Below are positions 1 to 7,428 of a stretch of DNA of 64,000 bases, piece after piece. Origin of the DNA: Streptomyces sp. NBRC 109706. Lineage in GTDB: Bacteria > Actinomycetota > Actinomycetes > Streptomycetales > Streptomycetaceae. The stretch is taken from contig NZ_BBOM01000004.1 of the NCBI RefSeq assembly GCF_000974485.1, positions 1,054,001 through 1,118,000 of the forward strand, written 5' to 3'. Under the pieces are notes generated by a model. It had not been told where the DNA came from. It ran no database searches and saw only the letters and a program-made list of their open reading frames with translations. The stretch's first letter is position 1. Each line of letters starts with the position of its first letter. Both the position numbers and the translations under genes were made by a program.

Positions 1-2
1 GT

Positions 3-152
3 GCGGTCCAGGAGGCGGCCGCCGGTCCCAGTGCGCGGAGCCGCGCCAGGGCCGATGCCCGCGCCGCTGCCATCGCCAGCCGCCGACAGGCCGCCCTCGC
101 GCTCCAGGAGGCCGTGGACCGCAGGGACAACGGCGGGGCCGTCGCCCTCTGA
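3..152 (+). CDS. C-terminal end of an unidentified protein (5' end outside window)
   Basis: An open frame enters from the left edge and stops at TGA 150-152. The 49 visible residues are Ala/Arg/Gln-rich and probably helical, ending in DRRDNGGAVAL. Codon third positions are almost all G or C, as in the neighbouring genes, which favours this frame over the other two. It lies 66 bp upstream of leuB in the same orientation. The visible part has no recognisable motif, so I assign no function. A competing frame running into leuB looks like a shadow. Confidence 0.5.
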   Translation, partial: AVQEAAAGPSARSRARADARAAAIASRRQAALALQEAVDRRDNGGAVAL

Positions 153-189
153 CCAGCCCCTCGTCCGTATGGTGGACGTCCGCCCTCGA

Positions 190-218
190 AGGGTGGGACG
201 GGGCGTAGGGTCCCACCC
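190..218 (+). promoter_or_regulatory. leuB promoter -10 and overlapping hairpin; probable leaderless start
   Basis: TAGGGT at 206-211 fits the Streptomyces -10 consensus and ends 7 nt before the leuB ATG at 219, so transcription should begin at or next to the start codon. No Shine-Dalgarno sequence is visible. The arms GGGTGGGA (191-198) and TCCCACCC (211-218) form an 8-bp inverted repeat ending at the ATG; if transcription starts at the ATG this is a DNA palindrome rather than an RNA hairpin. No good -35 is seen. Confidence 0.55.
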
Positions 219-1262
219 ATGGCTCGCAGTATCGATCTCGCGGTGATCCCTGGTGACGGCATCGGCCCTGAGGTGGTCGCGGAGGGGCTCAAGGTCCTGA
301 CCGCGGTGTTGCCCTCGGACGTCAAGTGCGAGACCACCGCCTACGATCTCGGCGCCCGCCGCTGGCACGCCTCGGGGGAGACCCTGCCCGACGCGGAGTT
401 GGAGCGGCTGCGCGGCCATGACGCGATCCTGCTCGGCGCGATCGGCGACCCCTCCGTTCCGTCCGGGGTGCTGGAACGCGGTCTGCTGCTGAAGCTGCGG
501 TTCGCCTTCGACCACTACGTCAACCTGCGCCCCAGCCGCCTCTTCCCCAACACCCCGAGCCCGCTGGCCGGCCGCCCCGAGATCGACTTCGTGGTGGTCC
601 GCGAGGGCACCGAGGGCCCGTATGTGGGCAACGGCGGCTCGATGCGCACCGGCACGCCCGCCGAGGTGGCCACCGAGGTCAGCCTCAACACGGCCTTCGG
701 CGTGGAGCGAGTGGTGCGGGACGCCTTCGAGCGGGCCGCCGCCCGGCCGGCGAAGAAGCTCACCCTGGTGCACAAGAACAACGTGCTGGTGCACGCCGGC
801 CATCTGTGGAAGAACACGGTGGACCGCGTCGCCCAGGAGTACCCGGGCATCGACGTCGACTACCTGCATGTGGACGCCGCCACCATCTTCTTCGTCACCC
901 AGCCGCAGCGGTTCGACGTCATCGTCACCGACAACCTCTTCGGCGACATCCTCACCGACCTGGCCGCCGCCATCACCGGCGGCATCGGCCTCGCCGCCTC
1001 GGGCAACATCAACCCCGAGGGCACCTTCCCGTCCATGTTCGAGCCGGTCCACGGCTCCGCCCCGGACATCGCCGCCACCGGCAAGGCCGACCCGACCGCC
1101 ACCGTGCTGTCGGTCGCGCTGCTGCTCCGCCACCTCGGCTACCAGGCCGAGGCCACCCGGATCGAGGACGCCGTCACAGCGGACCTCGCCGAGCGTGACG
1201 CGGCGTCGCCCCGCTCCACCGAGCACATCGGCGACGCGCTGGCGGCACGAGTATCCGGCTAG
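219..1262 (+). CDS. leuB: 3-isopropylmalate dehydrogenase
   Basis: Catalyses NAD-dependent oxidative decarboxylation of 3-isopropylmalate to 2-ketoisocaproate, the third step of leucine synthesis, in the cytosol. The 347-residue product is typical for the actinobacterial family. It shows the N-terminal [11 protein letters not shown] motif, the substrate-loop segment [13 protein letters not shown] (about residues 128-140), the catalytic lysine region VHKNN (about 185-188), and the metal-binding signature [14 protein letters not shown] (about 237-250). The C-terminal [18 protein letters not shown] segment binds the NAD adenine. The start is chosen because the family N terminus begins here and a -10 element sits 7 nt upstream. 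The ilvE gene follows on the same strand after 279 bp. leuC and leuD lie about 21 kb downstream rather than in one operon. Confidence 0.96.
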   Translation: MARSIDLAVIPGDGIGPEVVAEGLKVLTAVLPSDVKCETTAYDLGARRWHASGETLPDAELERLRGHDAILLGAIGDPSVPSGVLERGLLLKLRFAFDHYVNLRPSRLFPNTPSPLAGRPEIDFVVVREGTEGPYVGNGGSMRTGTPAEVATEVSLNTAFGVERVVRDAFERAAARPAKKLTLVHKNNVLVHAGHLWKNTVDRVAQEYPGIDVDYLHVDAATIFFVTQPQRFDVIVTDNLFGDILTDLAAAITGGIGLAASGNINPEGTFPSMFEPVHGSAPDIAATGKADPTATVLSVALLLRHLGYQAEATRIEDAVTADLAERDAASPRSTEHIGDALAARVSG

Positions 1263-1541
1263 CCTGTCGGCCGTAGGCCGCCGGGCTTGGCTGCCCGGTG
1301 GCTGGTGCGACGCCGCCGCTGGGTGCCACCATCGTTCTCAGGACCGCGACCGGGTGACGGGTGCGGACGTCCTTTCGGCAGGCTCACCGAATCCGCCGTT
1401 CCACGCGGGTTCGGGAAGATTCCGGGTAGGCGTTCGTTCCCCTGTCATCGCCCCGGTCTCCGCCCCGATGCTCGGACTTCCTAATACCCACGGGCCCCGG
1501 GGCGCGGTCCGCTTCGACACTCAGTGAAGGACGCGCTCACC

Positions 1542-2648
1542 ATGACAACCTCCTCCTTGCCCTTCGACCGCAAGCTCGCGGCGCAGCCGCGGTCCGCCGC
1601 GGACCGCGAGGCGGCGCTGGCCAACCCCGGGTTCGGTAACTACTTCACCGACCACATGGTCACCATCAGGTGGACCGAGGGCCAGGGCTGGCACGATGCG
1701 CGACTTCAGCCCTACGCTCCCCTCCCGATGGACCCGGCCACCATGGTCTTCCACTACTCGCAGGAGATCTTCGAGGGGCTGAAGGCCTACCGCCAGGCCG
1801 ACGGCTCCGTCGCCGTCTTCCGCCCCGAGGCCAACGCCGAACGCTTCCAGCGCTCCGCCCGGCGGATGGCCATGCCCGAGCTGCCGATCGAGCTGTTCGT
1901 CGAGGCCATCGACGTGCTGGTCGCCCAGGACACCGCCTGGGTCCCGGCCAGCGGGGAGCAGTCCCTCTATCTGCGCCCGTTCATGATCGCCTCCGAGGTC
2001 GGCCTGGGCATCAACCGCCCGGCCAACGAGTACCTCTTCGTCGTGATCGCGTCCCCGGCCGGCGCCTACTTCCCCAAGGGCATCAAGCCGGTCTCCGTCT
2101 GGCTCTCCAAGGAGTACGTGCGCGCGGCCCCCGGTGGCACCGGCGAGGCGAAGACCGGCGGCAACTACGCCGCCGCCTTCCTCGCCCAGGCCGAGGCCAC
2201 CGAGCAGGGCTGCGACCAGGTGGTCTGGTTGGACGCCGTGGAGCGCCGCTGGGTCGAGGAGATGGGCGGCATGAACCTCTACTTCGTGCGGGGCAGCGGC
2301 GCCGACGCCCAGATCGTCACCCCCCAGCTCAGCGGCACCCTGCTGCCCGGCATCACCCGTGACTCGCTGCTGCGCATCGCCAGCGACCTCGGCTACTCCA
2401 CGGGCGAGGTCAAGATCTCCACCGACGACTGGCACGAGGGCAGCGCCAGCGGCGTCATCACGGAGGTCTTCGCCTGTGGCACGGCGGCCGTGATCACCCC
2501 CGTCGGTTCGGTCAAGTCCGCCGCGGCGGCGTGGCTGGTCGGCGACGGCCAGCCGGGCCCGGTCACCCTGCGGCTCCGCGAGGAGCTGCTGGGCATCCAG
2601 ACCGGTCAGCGCCCCGACCCCTATGGCTGGATGCACGCCATCGCCTGA
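1542..2648 (+). CDS. ilvE: Branched-chain amino acid aminotransferase
   Basis: Fold-type IV PLP transaminase that interconverts leucine, isoleucine and valine with their 2-oxo acids, using glutamate/2-oxoglutarate. The 368 residues include [14 protein letters not shown] near the N terminus, [10 protein letters not shown], and [10 protein letters not shown]. The PLP-lysine neighbourhood [10 protein letters not shown] lies near residue 204. The C-terminal phosphate-binding segment includes [16 protein letters not shown] start at ATG 1542, not the in-frame GTG at 1524, because AAGGA at 1527-1531 is correctly spaced for 1542 and the homologous N terminus is MTT-. It uses the leucine precursor made by LeuB upstream and sits next to isoleucine-pathway cimA, so the three form a branched-chain amino acid cluster. 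A strong terminator follows. Confidence 0.95.
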   Translation: MTTSSLPFDRKLAAQPRSAADREAALANPGFGNYFTDHMVTIRWTEGQGWHDARLQPYAPLPMDPATMVFHYSQEIFEGLKAYRQADGSVAVFRPEANAERFQRSARRMAMPELPIELFVEAIDVLVAQDTAWVPASGEQSLYLRPFMIASEVGLGINRPANEYLFVVIASPAGAYFPKGIKPVSVWLSKEYVRAAPGGTGEAKTGGNYAAAFLAQAEATEQGCDQVVWLDAVERRWVEEMGGMNLYFVRGSGADAQIVTPQLSGTLLPGITRDSLLRIASDLGYSTGEVKISTDDWHEGSASGVITEVFACGTAAVITPVGSVKSAAAAWLVGDGQPGPVTLRLREELLGIQTGQRPDPYGWMHAIA

Positions 2649-2659
2649 GGAAAGCGCCT

Positions 2660-2690
2660 CCGGACCCCGCCCCCACCGGGCGGGGTCCGG
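2660..2690 (+). terminator. Terminator after ilvE
   Basis: A perfect 13-bp stem (2660-2672 with 2678-2690) with a 5-nt loop lies 12 nt after the ilvE stop. There is no U-run, as is usual for Streptomyces terminators. It separates ilvE from the cimA leader region. Confidence 0.75.
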
Positions 2691-2729
2691 ATGGTGAGAC
2701 GGAGAAGCGGCGCGGCGGGCGGTCCGTGC

Positions 2730-2741
2730 CATACTGCGCAC
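2730..2741 (+). promoter_or_regulatory. Possible -10 for the cimA leader transcript
   Basis: CATACT at 2730-2735 lies 6 nt before the GTG of the leader peptide at 2742, placing the expected transcription start at or beside that codon. No ribosome-binding site precedes the GTG, so a leaderless leader peptide is the simplest reading. No clear -35 is visible. Confidence 0.4.
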
Positions 2742-2774
2742 GTGCTCTCGTTCGCCAACATTATTGGTGACTAG
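2742..2774 (+). CDS. Putative 10-residue isoleucine leader peptide of cimA
   Basis: GTG CTC TCG TTC GCC AAC ATT ATT GGT GAC TAG encodes VLSFANIIGD. The two adjacent ATT codons (2760-2765) are notable because ATT is rare in this genome, where isoleucine is almost always ATC. Slow decoding of tandem Ile codons is the classical sensor of isoleucine starvation. The peptide ends 78 nt before an intrinsic terminator that precedes cimA, a gene of isoleucine synthesis. It is inferred from codon content and position; no experiment is implied. Confidence 0.62.
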   Translation: MLSFANIIGD

Positions 2775-2880
2775 CGCGCCGGTCACGCGGTGTCCACCGC
2801 CCCGCCCACCAGTAGCGGGAGGGGACACCAAGCCCCCGACCCGCGCGCAGACCTCTCGCACCCGCGAGGGGTTTTTTCGT
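2774..2880 (+). promoter_or_regulatory. Isoleucine attenuator upstream of cimA
   Basis: Three mutually exclusive helices can be drawn. (1) GGTGTCC 2789-2795 pairs with GGACACC 2823-2829, with an inner CCCGC 2801-2805 / GCGGG 2815-2819 helix. (2) An antiterminator pairs GCGGGAGG 2815-2822 with CCTCTCGC 2852-2859, 8 bp with one G-U. (3) The terminator pairs CCTCTCGC 2852-2859 with GCGAGGGG 2864-2871, followed by six T at 2872-2877. A further complementary pair, GCGCGC 2774-2779 / 2843-2848, starts within the leader stop codon. The layout is that of a ribosome-mediated attenuator; the exact switching order is not certain. Confidence 0.65.
2852..2877 (+). terminator. Intrinsic terminator with U-run (attenuator terminator)
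   Basis: An 8-bp stem (one G-U), a 4-nt loop ACCC, then a run of six T. A canonical rho-independent terminator is unusual in this GC-rich genome. It lies between the leader peptide and cimA with no other gene between, so its role is probably conditional. Confidence 0.8.
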
Positions 2881-2974
2881 TTTCCGGCCCACCCCGCCGG
2901 AGCGAGGGCGCCAGGGAAGGAGGCAGCGACGCCGCCTTAAGACACGCACACCTCCCCATGAGGAGATCCAGGCC

Positions 2975-4591
2975 ATGACGACGGAAGCCACCCGGCCAGA
3001 GGCGCCGACCGACGCCTTCCACGTGTTCGACACCACCCTCAGGGACGGCGCGCAGCGCGAGGGCATCCACCTCAGCGTCGCCGACAAGCTGACCATCGCC
3101 CGCCACCTGGACGAGTTCGGCGTGGGCTTCATCGAAGGCGGCTGGCCCGGCGCCAACCCCAGGGACACCGAGTTCTTCCAACGCGCCGCCACCGAGATCG
3201 ACTTCCGGCACGCCCAGCTGGTGGCCTTCGGCGCCACCCGCAAGGCCGGCTCGGACGTCGCGGCCGACCGTCAGGTCCAGGCGCTGCTCGACTCGGGCGC
3301 GCCGGTGGTCACGCTGGTGGCCAAGGCCCACGACCGGCATGTCGAGCTGGCGCTGCGCACCACCCTGGACGAGAACCTCGCCATGGTGGCCGACACCGTG
3401 CGCCATCTCCGCGCCCACGGACGACGGGTCTTCGTCGACTGCGAGCACTTCTTCGACGGCTACGCCGACAACCCCGAGTACGCGTTGACCGTGGTCAGGA
3501 CCGCGGCCGAGGCGGGTGCCGACGTGGTGGTGCTCTGTGACACCAACGGCGGGATGCTGCCCGGCCGGGTGACGTCCGTGGTGCGCACCGTGCTGGCCGA
3601 GACCGGCGCGCGCCTCGGCATCCACACCCAGGACGACAGCGGTTGCGCCGTCGCCAACACGCTGGCCGCCGTGGACGGGGGCGCCACCCATGTCCAGGGC
3701 ACGGCCAACGGCTACGGCGAGCGGGTCGGCAACGCCAACCTCTTCCCGGTGGTCGCCGCACTGGAGCTGAAGTACGACATGCGGGTGCTGCCGCCGGGGG
3801 CGCTCACCGAGATGACCCGGATCTCGCACGCCATCGCCGAGGTCGTCAACCTGCCGCCGGCCACCCACCAGCCCTATGTCGGGGTCTCGGCGTTCGCCCA
3901 CAAGGGCGGGTTGCACGCCTCGGCGATCAAGGTCGATCCCGACCTCTACCAGCACATCGACCCGGAGCTGGTGGGCAACTCGATGCGGATGCTGGTCTCC
4001 GACATGGCGGGGCGGGCCTCGGTCGAGCTGAAGGGCCGCGAGCTGGGCTACGACCTGGACGGGGACCGCGAGCTGGTGGGCCGGGTGGTCGCCCGGATCA
4101 AGGAGCAGGAGCGCGGCGGCTACACCTACGAGGCGGCCGACGCCTCCTTCGAACTGCTGCTGCGCGACGAGGTGGCCGGCCGCAGGGACCGGTTCTTCGA
4201 GCTGGAGTCCTGGCGCACCATCACCGACCACAGGACCGACGGCCAGATGGCCAACGAGGCGACGGTGCGGCTGTGGGTGAAGGGCGAGCGGGTGCTGGCC
4301 ACCGGCGAGGGCAACGGGCCGGTGCACGCGCTGGACCAGGCGCTGCGACTGGCGCTTGAGCGGACCTTCCCGGAGCTGGCCCGTATCCAGCTGATGGACT
4401 ACAAGGTCCGTATCCTGGAGGGCAAGTACGGCACCCAGTCCACCACCCGGGTCCTGGTCACCTGCGGCGACGGCGGGGCCGAGTGGTCCACGGTCGGCGT
4501 CGCCGACAATGTCATCGCCGCCTCCTGGCAGGCCCTGGACGATGCCTACACCTACGGCCTGCTGCGCGCCGGGCTGCGGCCCGACGCGTGA
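2975..4591 (+). CDS. cimA: (R)-citramalate synthase
   Basis: Condenses pyruvate and acetyl-CoA to citramalate, opening the threonine-independent route to 2-oxobutyrate and isoleucine. The 538 residues fit the CimA subfamily of the HMGL/LeuA superfamily. DTTLRDGAQREGIHLS occurs at about residues 19-34, followed by IEGGWPGANPRD, a CimA rather than LeuA feature. HTQDDSG lies near 217 and GTANGYGERVGNANL soon after. A C-terminal LeuA-type regulatory domain is visible from about residue 420. The ATG follows AGGAG at 2959-2963. The leader/attenuator upstream with Ile codons agrees with an isoleucine-pathway role and argues against a second 2-isopropylmalate synthase, the main alternative. Confidence 0.9.
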   Translation: MTTEATRPEAPTDAFHVFDTTLRDGAQREGIHLSVADKLTIARHLDEFGVGFIEGGWPGANPRDTEFFQRAATEIDFRHAQLVAFGATRKAGSDVAADRQVQALLDSGAPVVTLVAKAHDRHVELALRTTLDENLAMVADTVRHLRAHGRRVFVDCEHFFDGYADNPEYALTVVRTAAEAGADVVVLCDTNGGMLPGRVTSVVRTVLAETGARLGIHTQDDSGCAVANTLAAVDGGATHVQGTANGYGERVGNANLFPVVAALELKYDMRVLPPGALTEMTRISHAIAEVVNLPPATHQPYVGVSAFAHKGGLHASAIKVDPDLYQHIDPELVGNSMRMLVSDMAGRASVELKGRELGYDLDGDRELVGRVVARIKEQERGGYTYEAADASFELLLRDEVAGRRDRFFELESWRTITDHRTDGQMANEATVRLWVKGERVLATGEGNGPVHALDQALRLALERTFPELARIQLMDYKVRILEGKYGTQSTTRVLVTCGDGGAEWSTVGVADNVIAASWQALDDAYTYGLLRAGLRPDA

Positions 4592-4623
4592 ACCGTATGC
4601 TGTGGGGTTCCTCTAATTCGCCT

Positions 4624-4661
4624 CGGGGCGGTTCTGTGTGGTCCGCCCACCAACCGCCCCG
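4624..4661 (+). terminator. Probable terminator after cimA
   Basis: Perfect 10-bp arms CGGGGCGGTT (4624-4633) and AACCGCCCCG (4652-4661) enclose an 18-nt loop that can itself form a 4-bp GTGG/CCAC stem. It lies 32 nt after the cimA stop and has no U-run. Confidence 0.55.
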
Positions 4662-4748
4662 CGCCGGCGCCGGTTCTGTACAGCGTGGCCATGAATTGCC
4701 GAAGGAGACTGTGCGGACCCGACGAGAGTGTGGACGGGCAAGGTTTCG

Positions 4749-4760
4749 TAGGGTCTATAC
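4749..4760 (+). promoter_or_regulatory. accB -10 element, leaderless start
   Basis: TAGGGT at 4749-4754 ends 6 nt before the accB ATG at 4761. No ribosome-binding site fits in between, so the mRNA probably starts at the AUG. Confidence 0.6.
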
Positions 4761-6356
4761 ATGACCGATCAGGCCGATACGGCAGCCCCCGAAACCCCAG
4801 TCGCCACGGACACCAGGGGCCGGGTGGCGGAGCTGCTGGCGATCCGCGCGCAGATGCTCGCCGGGCCTTCCGAGAAGGCGACTGCGGCCCAGCATGCCAA
4901 GGGCAAGCTCACCGCCAGGGAGCGGATCGGTCTGCTGCTCGATCCCGACTCCTTCCACGAGGTGGGCGGACTGCGCCGGCACCGCGCCACGGGCTTCGGC
5001 CTGGAGGCCAAGCGCCCCTACACCGACGGCGTGGTCACCGGCTGGGGCACGGTGCACGGCCGCACGGTCTTCGTCTACGCGCATGACTTCCGGATCTTCG
5101 GCGGCGCGCTGGGCGAGGCCCATGCCGCCAAGATCCACAAGCTGATGGACATGGCGCTGGCCGCCGGCGCCCCGTTGGTCTCGTTGAACGACGGCGCCGG
5201 GGCGCGTATCCAGGAGGGTGTCTCGGCGCTCGCCGGCTATGGCGGCATCTTCCAGCGCAACACCCGGGCCTCCGGGGTGATTCCGCAGATCAGCGTGATG
5301 CTCGGCCCCTGCGCCGGCGGCGCCGCCTATTCGCCGGCGCTGACCGACTTCGTCTTCATGGTCCGCGAGACGGCGCAGATGTTCATCACCGGGCCCGACG
5401 TGGTGCAGGCGGTCACAGGCGAGGAGGTCACCCAGAACGGTCTGGGCGGCGCCGACGTGCACGCCGAGACGTCGGGCGTGGCGCACTTCGCCTACGACGA
5501 CGAGGAGACCTGCCTGGAGGAGGTCCGCTTCCTCCTCTCCCTGCTCCCGGCCAACAACCGGGAGAACCCGCCGGCCGCCCCCACCGACGACCCGGTGGAG
5601 CGGCGCTCCGAGGCGCTGCTCGATCTGGTGCCGCTGGAGGGCAACCGGCCCTACGACATGCGGGCCGTCATCGAGGAGCTGGTGGACGACGGCGAGTTCC
5701 TGGAGGTCCACGAGCGCTGGGCCACCAACGTCATCTGCGCCCTGTCCCGGATGGACGGCCAGGTCGTCGGCATCGTCGCCAACCAACCGCAGGCGCTGGC
5801 CGGGGTGTTGGACATCCACGCCTCGGAGAAGGCCGCGCGCTTCGTCCAGATGTGCGACGCCTTCAACATCCCGATCATCACCCTGCTCGACGTGCCGGGC
5901 TTCCTGCCGGGCGTGGACCAGGAGCACGGCGGGATCATCAGGCACGGCGCCAAGCTGCTGTACGCGTACTGCAACGCCACGGTGCCCCGGATCTCGCTGG
6001 TGCTGCGCAAGGCCTACGGCGGCGCGTACATCGTGATGGACTCCCAGTCCATCGGCGCCGACCTGGCCCTCGCCTGGCCGAGCAACGAGATCGCGGTGAT
6101 GGGCGCCGACGGCGCCGCCAACGTGATCTTCCGCCGGCAGATCGCGGCCGCCGAGGACCCGGACGCGATGCGGGACCGGATGGTCAAGGAGTACAAGGCC
6201 GAGCTGATGCACCCGTACTACGCTGCCGAACGTGGCCTGGTGGACGATGTGATCGACCCGGCGGAGACGCGCCCCGTCCTGATCCACGCGCTGGACATGC
6301 TCCGCACCAAGCACGCCGATCTGCCCGCCCGCAAGCACGGCAACCCGCCCCAGTGA
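4761..6356 (+). CDS. accB: Acyl-CoA carboxylase beta (carboxyltransferase) subunit, AccB type
   Basis: Transfers CO2 from biotin on the alpha subunit to acyl-CoA, giving malonyl-, methylmalonyl- or ethylmalonyl-CoA for fatty acid and polyketide synthesis. The 531-residue protein has both carboxyltransferase halves. GAGARIQEGV and the oxyanion loop CAGGAAYSPALTDF are in the first; DVPGFLPGVDQEHGGIIRHG and RKAYGGAYIVMDSQSIGADLALAWP are in the second. The residue after GGAY is Ile424. In the characterised Streptomyces enzymes this site is Ile in AccB, which accepts acetyl-, propionyl- and butyryl-CoA, and Asp in PccB, which prefers propionyl-CoA, so this is AccB-type. The epsilon-subunit gene follows 33 bp downstream. 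The biotinylated alpha subunit is not in the window. Confidence 0.94.
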   Translation: MTDQADTAAPETPVATDTRGRVAELLAIRAQMLAGPSEKATAAQHAKGKLTARERIGLLLDPDSFHEVGGLRRHRATGFGLEAKRPYTDGVVTGWGTVHGRTVFVYAHDFRIFGGALGEAHAAKIHKLMDMALAAGAPLVSLNDGAGARIQEGVSALAGYGGIFQRNTRASGVIPQISVMLGPCAGGAAYSPALTDFVFMVRETAQMFITGPDVVQAVTGEEVTQNGLGGADVHAETSGVAHFAYDDEETCLEEVRFLLSLLPANNRENPPAAPTDDPVERRSEALLDLVPLEGNRPYDMRAVIEELVDDGEFLEVHERWATNVICALSRMDGQVVGIVANQPQALAGVLDIHASEKAARFVQMCDAFNIPIITLLDVPGFLPGVDQEHGGIIRHGAKLLYAYCNATVPRISLVLRKAYGGAYIVMDSQSIGADLALAWPSNEIAVMGADGAANVIFRRQIAAAEDPDAMRDRMVKEYKAELMHPYYAAERGLVDDVIDPAETRPVLIHALDMLRTKHADLPARKHGNPPQ

Positions 6357-6389
6357 CCCGGCACCGCGTGCCGAGGGAGGAAGCCACCG

Positions 6390-6599
6390 ATGAGTTCTGA
6401 GACGACCGACCCGCGTCTGGTGCGGGTCGAGCGGGGCGCCGCCAGCGCCGAGGAACTGGCCGCCGTGACCGCGCTGCTGATGGCCAGGGCCGCCAGGAGC
6501 GGGGCCCCGACGCCGGCCCCCGTCCACCCGAGGACCGCCGGTTGGCGCCGGTTGGAGCGGGTCAGCACCTACCGGGTGCCGCGCAGCTGGCAGAGCTGA
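6390..6599 (+). CDS. accE: Acyl-CoA carboxylase epsilon subunit
   Basis: A 69-residue small subunit that, in Streptomyces, binds the beta subunit and raises activity of the acyl-CoA carboxylase complex. Typical features are the short acidic start, the conserved VRVERGAASAEELAAVTALL helix, a proline-rich middle, and a C-terminal tryptophan/arginine segment (GWRRLERVSTYR...SW). It starts at ATG 6390 behind GGGAGGAAG (6374-6382) and lies 33 bp after accB, so the two form an operon. A palindromic terminator follows. Confidence 0.9.
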   Translation: MSSETTDPRLVRVERGAASAEELAAVTALLMARAARSGAPTPAPVHPRTAGWRRLERVSTYRVPRSWQS

Positions 6600-6625
6600 C
6601 GGCCCCTGGACACGCACACGACGAA

Positions 6626-6649
6626 GCCCCCGGCCGATCGGCCGGGGGC
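6626..6649 (+). terminator. Terminator after accE
   Basis: A perfect 24-nt palindrome: 10-bp stem GCCCCCGGCC/GGCCGGGGGC with loop GATC, 26 nt after the accE stop. It can serve both strands and sits between accE and the convergent small gene ending at 6689. Confidence 0.75.
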
Positions 6650-6688
6650 TCTCGTGTGAGGGCTTTCGTGCGGGGTGGTCGCGCCCGG

Positions 6689-6916
6689 TCAGCGGGCGAG
6701 GGCCTCGAAGTAGCCGGCCAGGGACGGCTCCTGGCCCTTCTCCAACACGGTGCGACGAGGGTTGGCCGTGTGCGCCGGCGCCTCGGGGGAGCCGGCCGGG
6801 GCCAACTCGGCGGGGGCGAGTGCGCTGGCGTCCACGAGGTGTGCCAGGGTGGTACGCCGTGGATTGGCGATGGAGCGGGTGATCAGCGTGCTCTTCACGG
6901 TGTTCAGCCTTGTCAT
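6689..6916 (-). CDS. Small protein of unknown function with duplicated ANPRRT motif
   Basis: A 75-residue reading frame with the genome's codon bias (third positions mostly G/C), convergent to accE. The motif ANPRRTxL occurs twice: residues 17-24 (SIANPRRTTL) and 51-58 (HTANPRRTVL). They are separated by an Ala/Pro-rich linker, and the protein ends in SLAGYFEALAR. There are no cysteines, transmembrane segments or signal peptide. The ATG at 6916 is preceded by AAGG at a 9-nt distance. I do not recognise a family. It could be a small regulatory or binding protein, or a peptide precursor, but no modification enzyme is adjacent. It stands alone between accE and the first conservon. Confidence 0.55.
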   Translation of the reverse strand: MTRLNTVKSTLITRSIANPRRTTLAHLVDASALAPAELAPAGSPEAPAHTANPRRTVLEKGQEPSLAGYFEALAR

Positions 6917-7428
6917 TCCGGGAAGCCTTGTAAAGCCGAGGCTAAGGGCCGGCTACCCGACGAAGGTGGGGTGATAGTCGCCCGTGGGGTGTGAGTTTCC
7001 TCACGGGACAAGGGGTGAATCGGGCGGATCGGTCCATTCTTCATCGGTCGTGGTATGCGTTGCGGGCGGAGTATCCTCCGATACTTCGCGGAAGCGTGAA
7101 CAGGTCCGGGGTCGATGGTGACGGCCCGGTCAAAAGTCCGGTTTCTCCGTGTGATCTGTGCACGCCAGGTGATGTTTCACCTTCACAGCGTCATAGATGT
7201 CACAGGAGTATCCCGGGCCCTTGTTGGAGATCGGCCACTGTGCTGGAATTCCACGAACCGACGCGGGTCAGCGGATTTCGTGAGGGCGCACACCGGCGTC
7301 ACTCACCCGGCTGATCACCGTCACGCGCCGGTTGCCCAAACGACCGTTACGGGGCGACGACTGCCCCCGGCTCGATACCGTTTCGCCGCACCCGCGGGGG
7401 AACGCCTGGTCCAGAGGTTGCGACGCTA
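6917..7428. other. 512-bp intergenic region upstream of the first conservon
   Basis: This stretch has no convincing gene; the open frames in it have poor codon bias and no ribosome-binding sites. It must hold the promoter of the minus-strand small gene at its left end and the cvn promoter (7221-7249). A small inverted repeat, GGTGA...TCACC, lies near 7169-7183. The distal 180 nt would form a long 5' untranslated leader for cvnA. Confidence 0.5.
7221..7249 (+). promoter_or_regulatory. Candidate promoter of conservon 1
   Basis: TTGTTG (7221-7226), a 17-nt spacer, then TGGAAT (7244-7249). The string GTGCTGGAAT around the -10 recurs upstream of the second conservon at 12713-12722, which supports a shared promoter element. 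Confidence 0.45.

Noticed and set aside
1468..1527. Possible leader peptide [19 protein letters not shown] upstream of ilvE
   Set aside because: It has only two scattered Leu codons, no terminator hairpin follows, and it ends at the ilvE ribosome-binding site; not a convincing attenuator.
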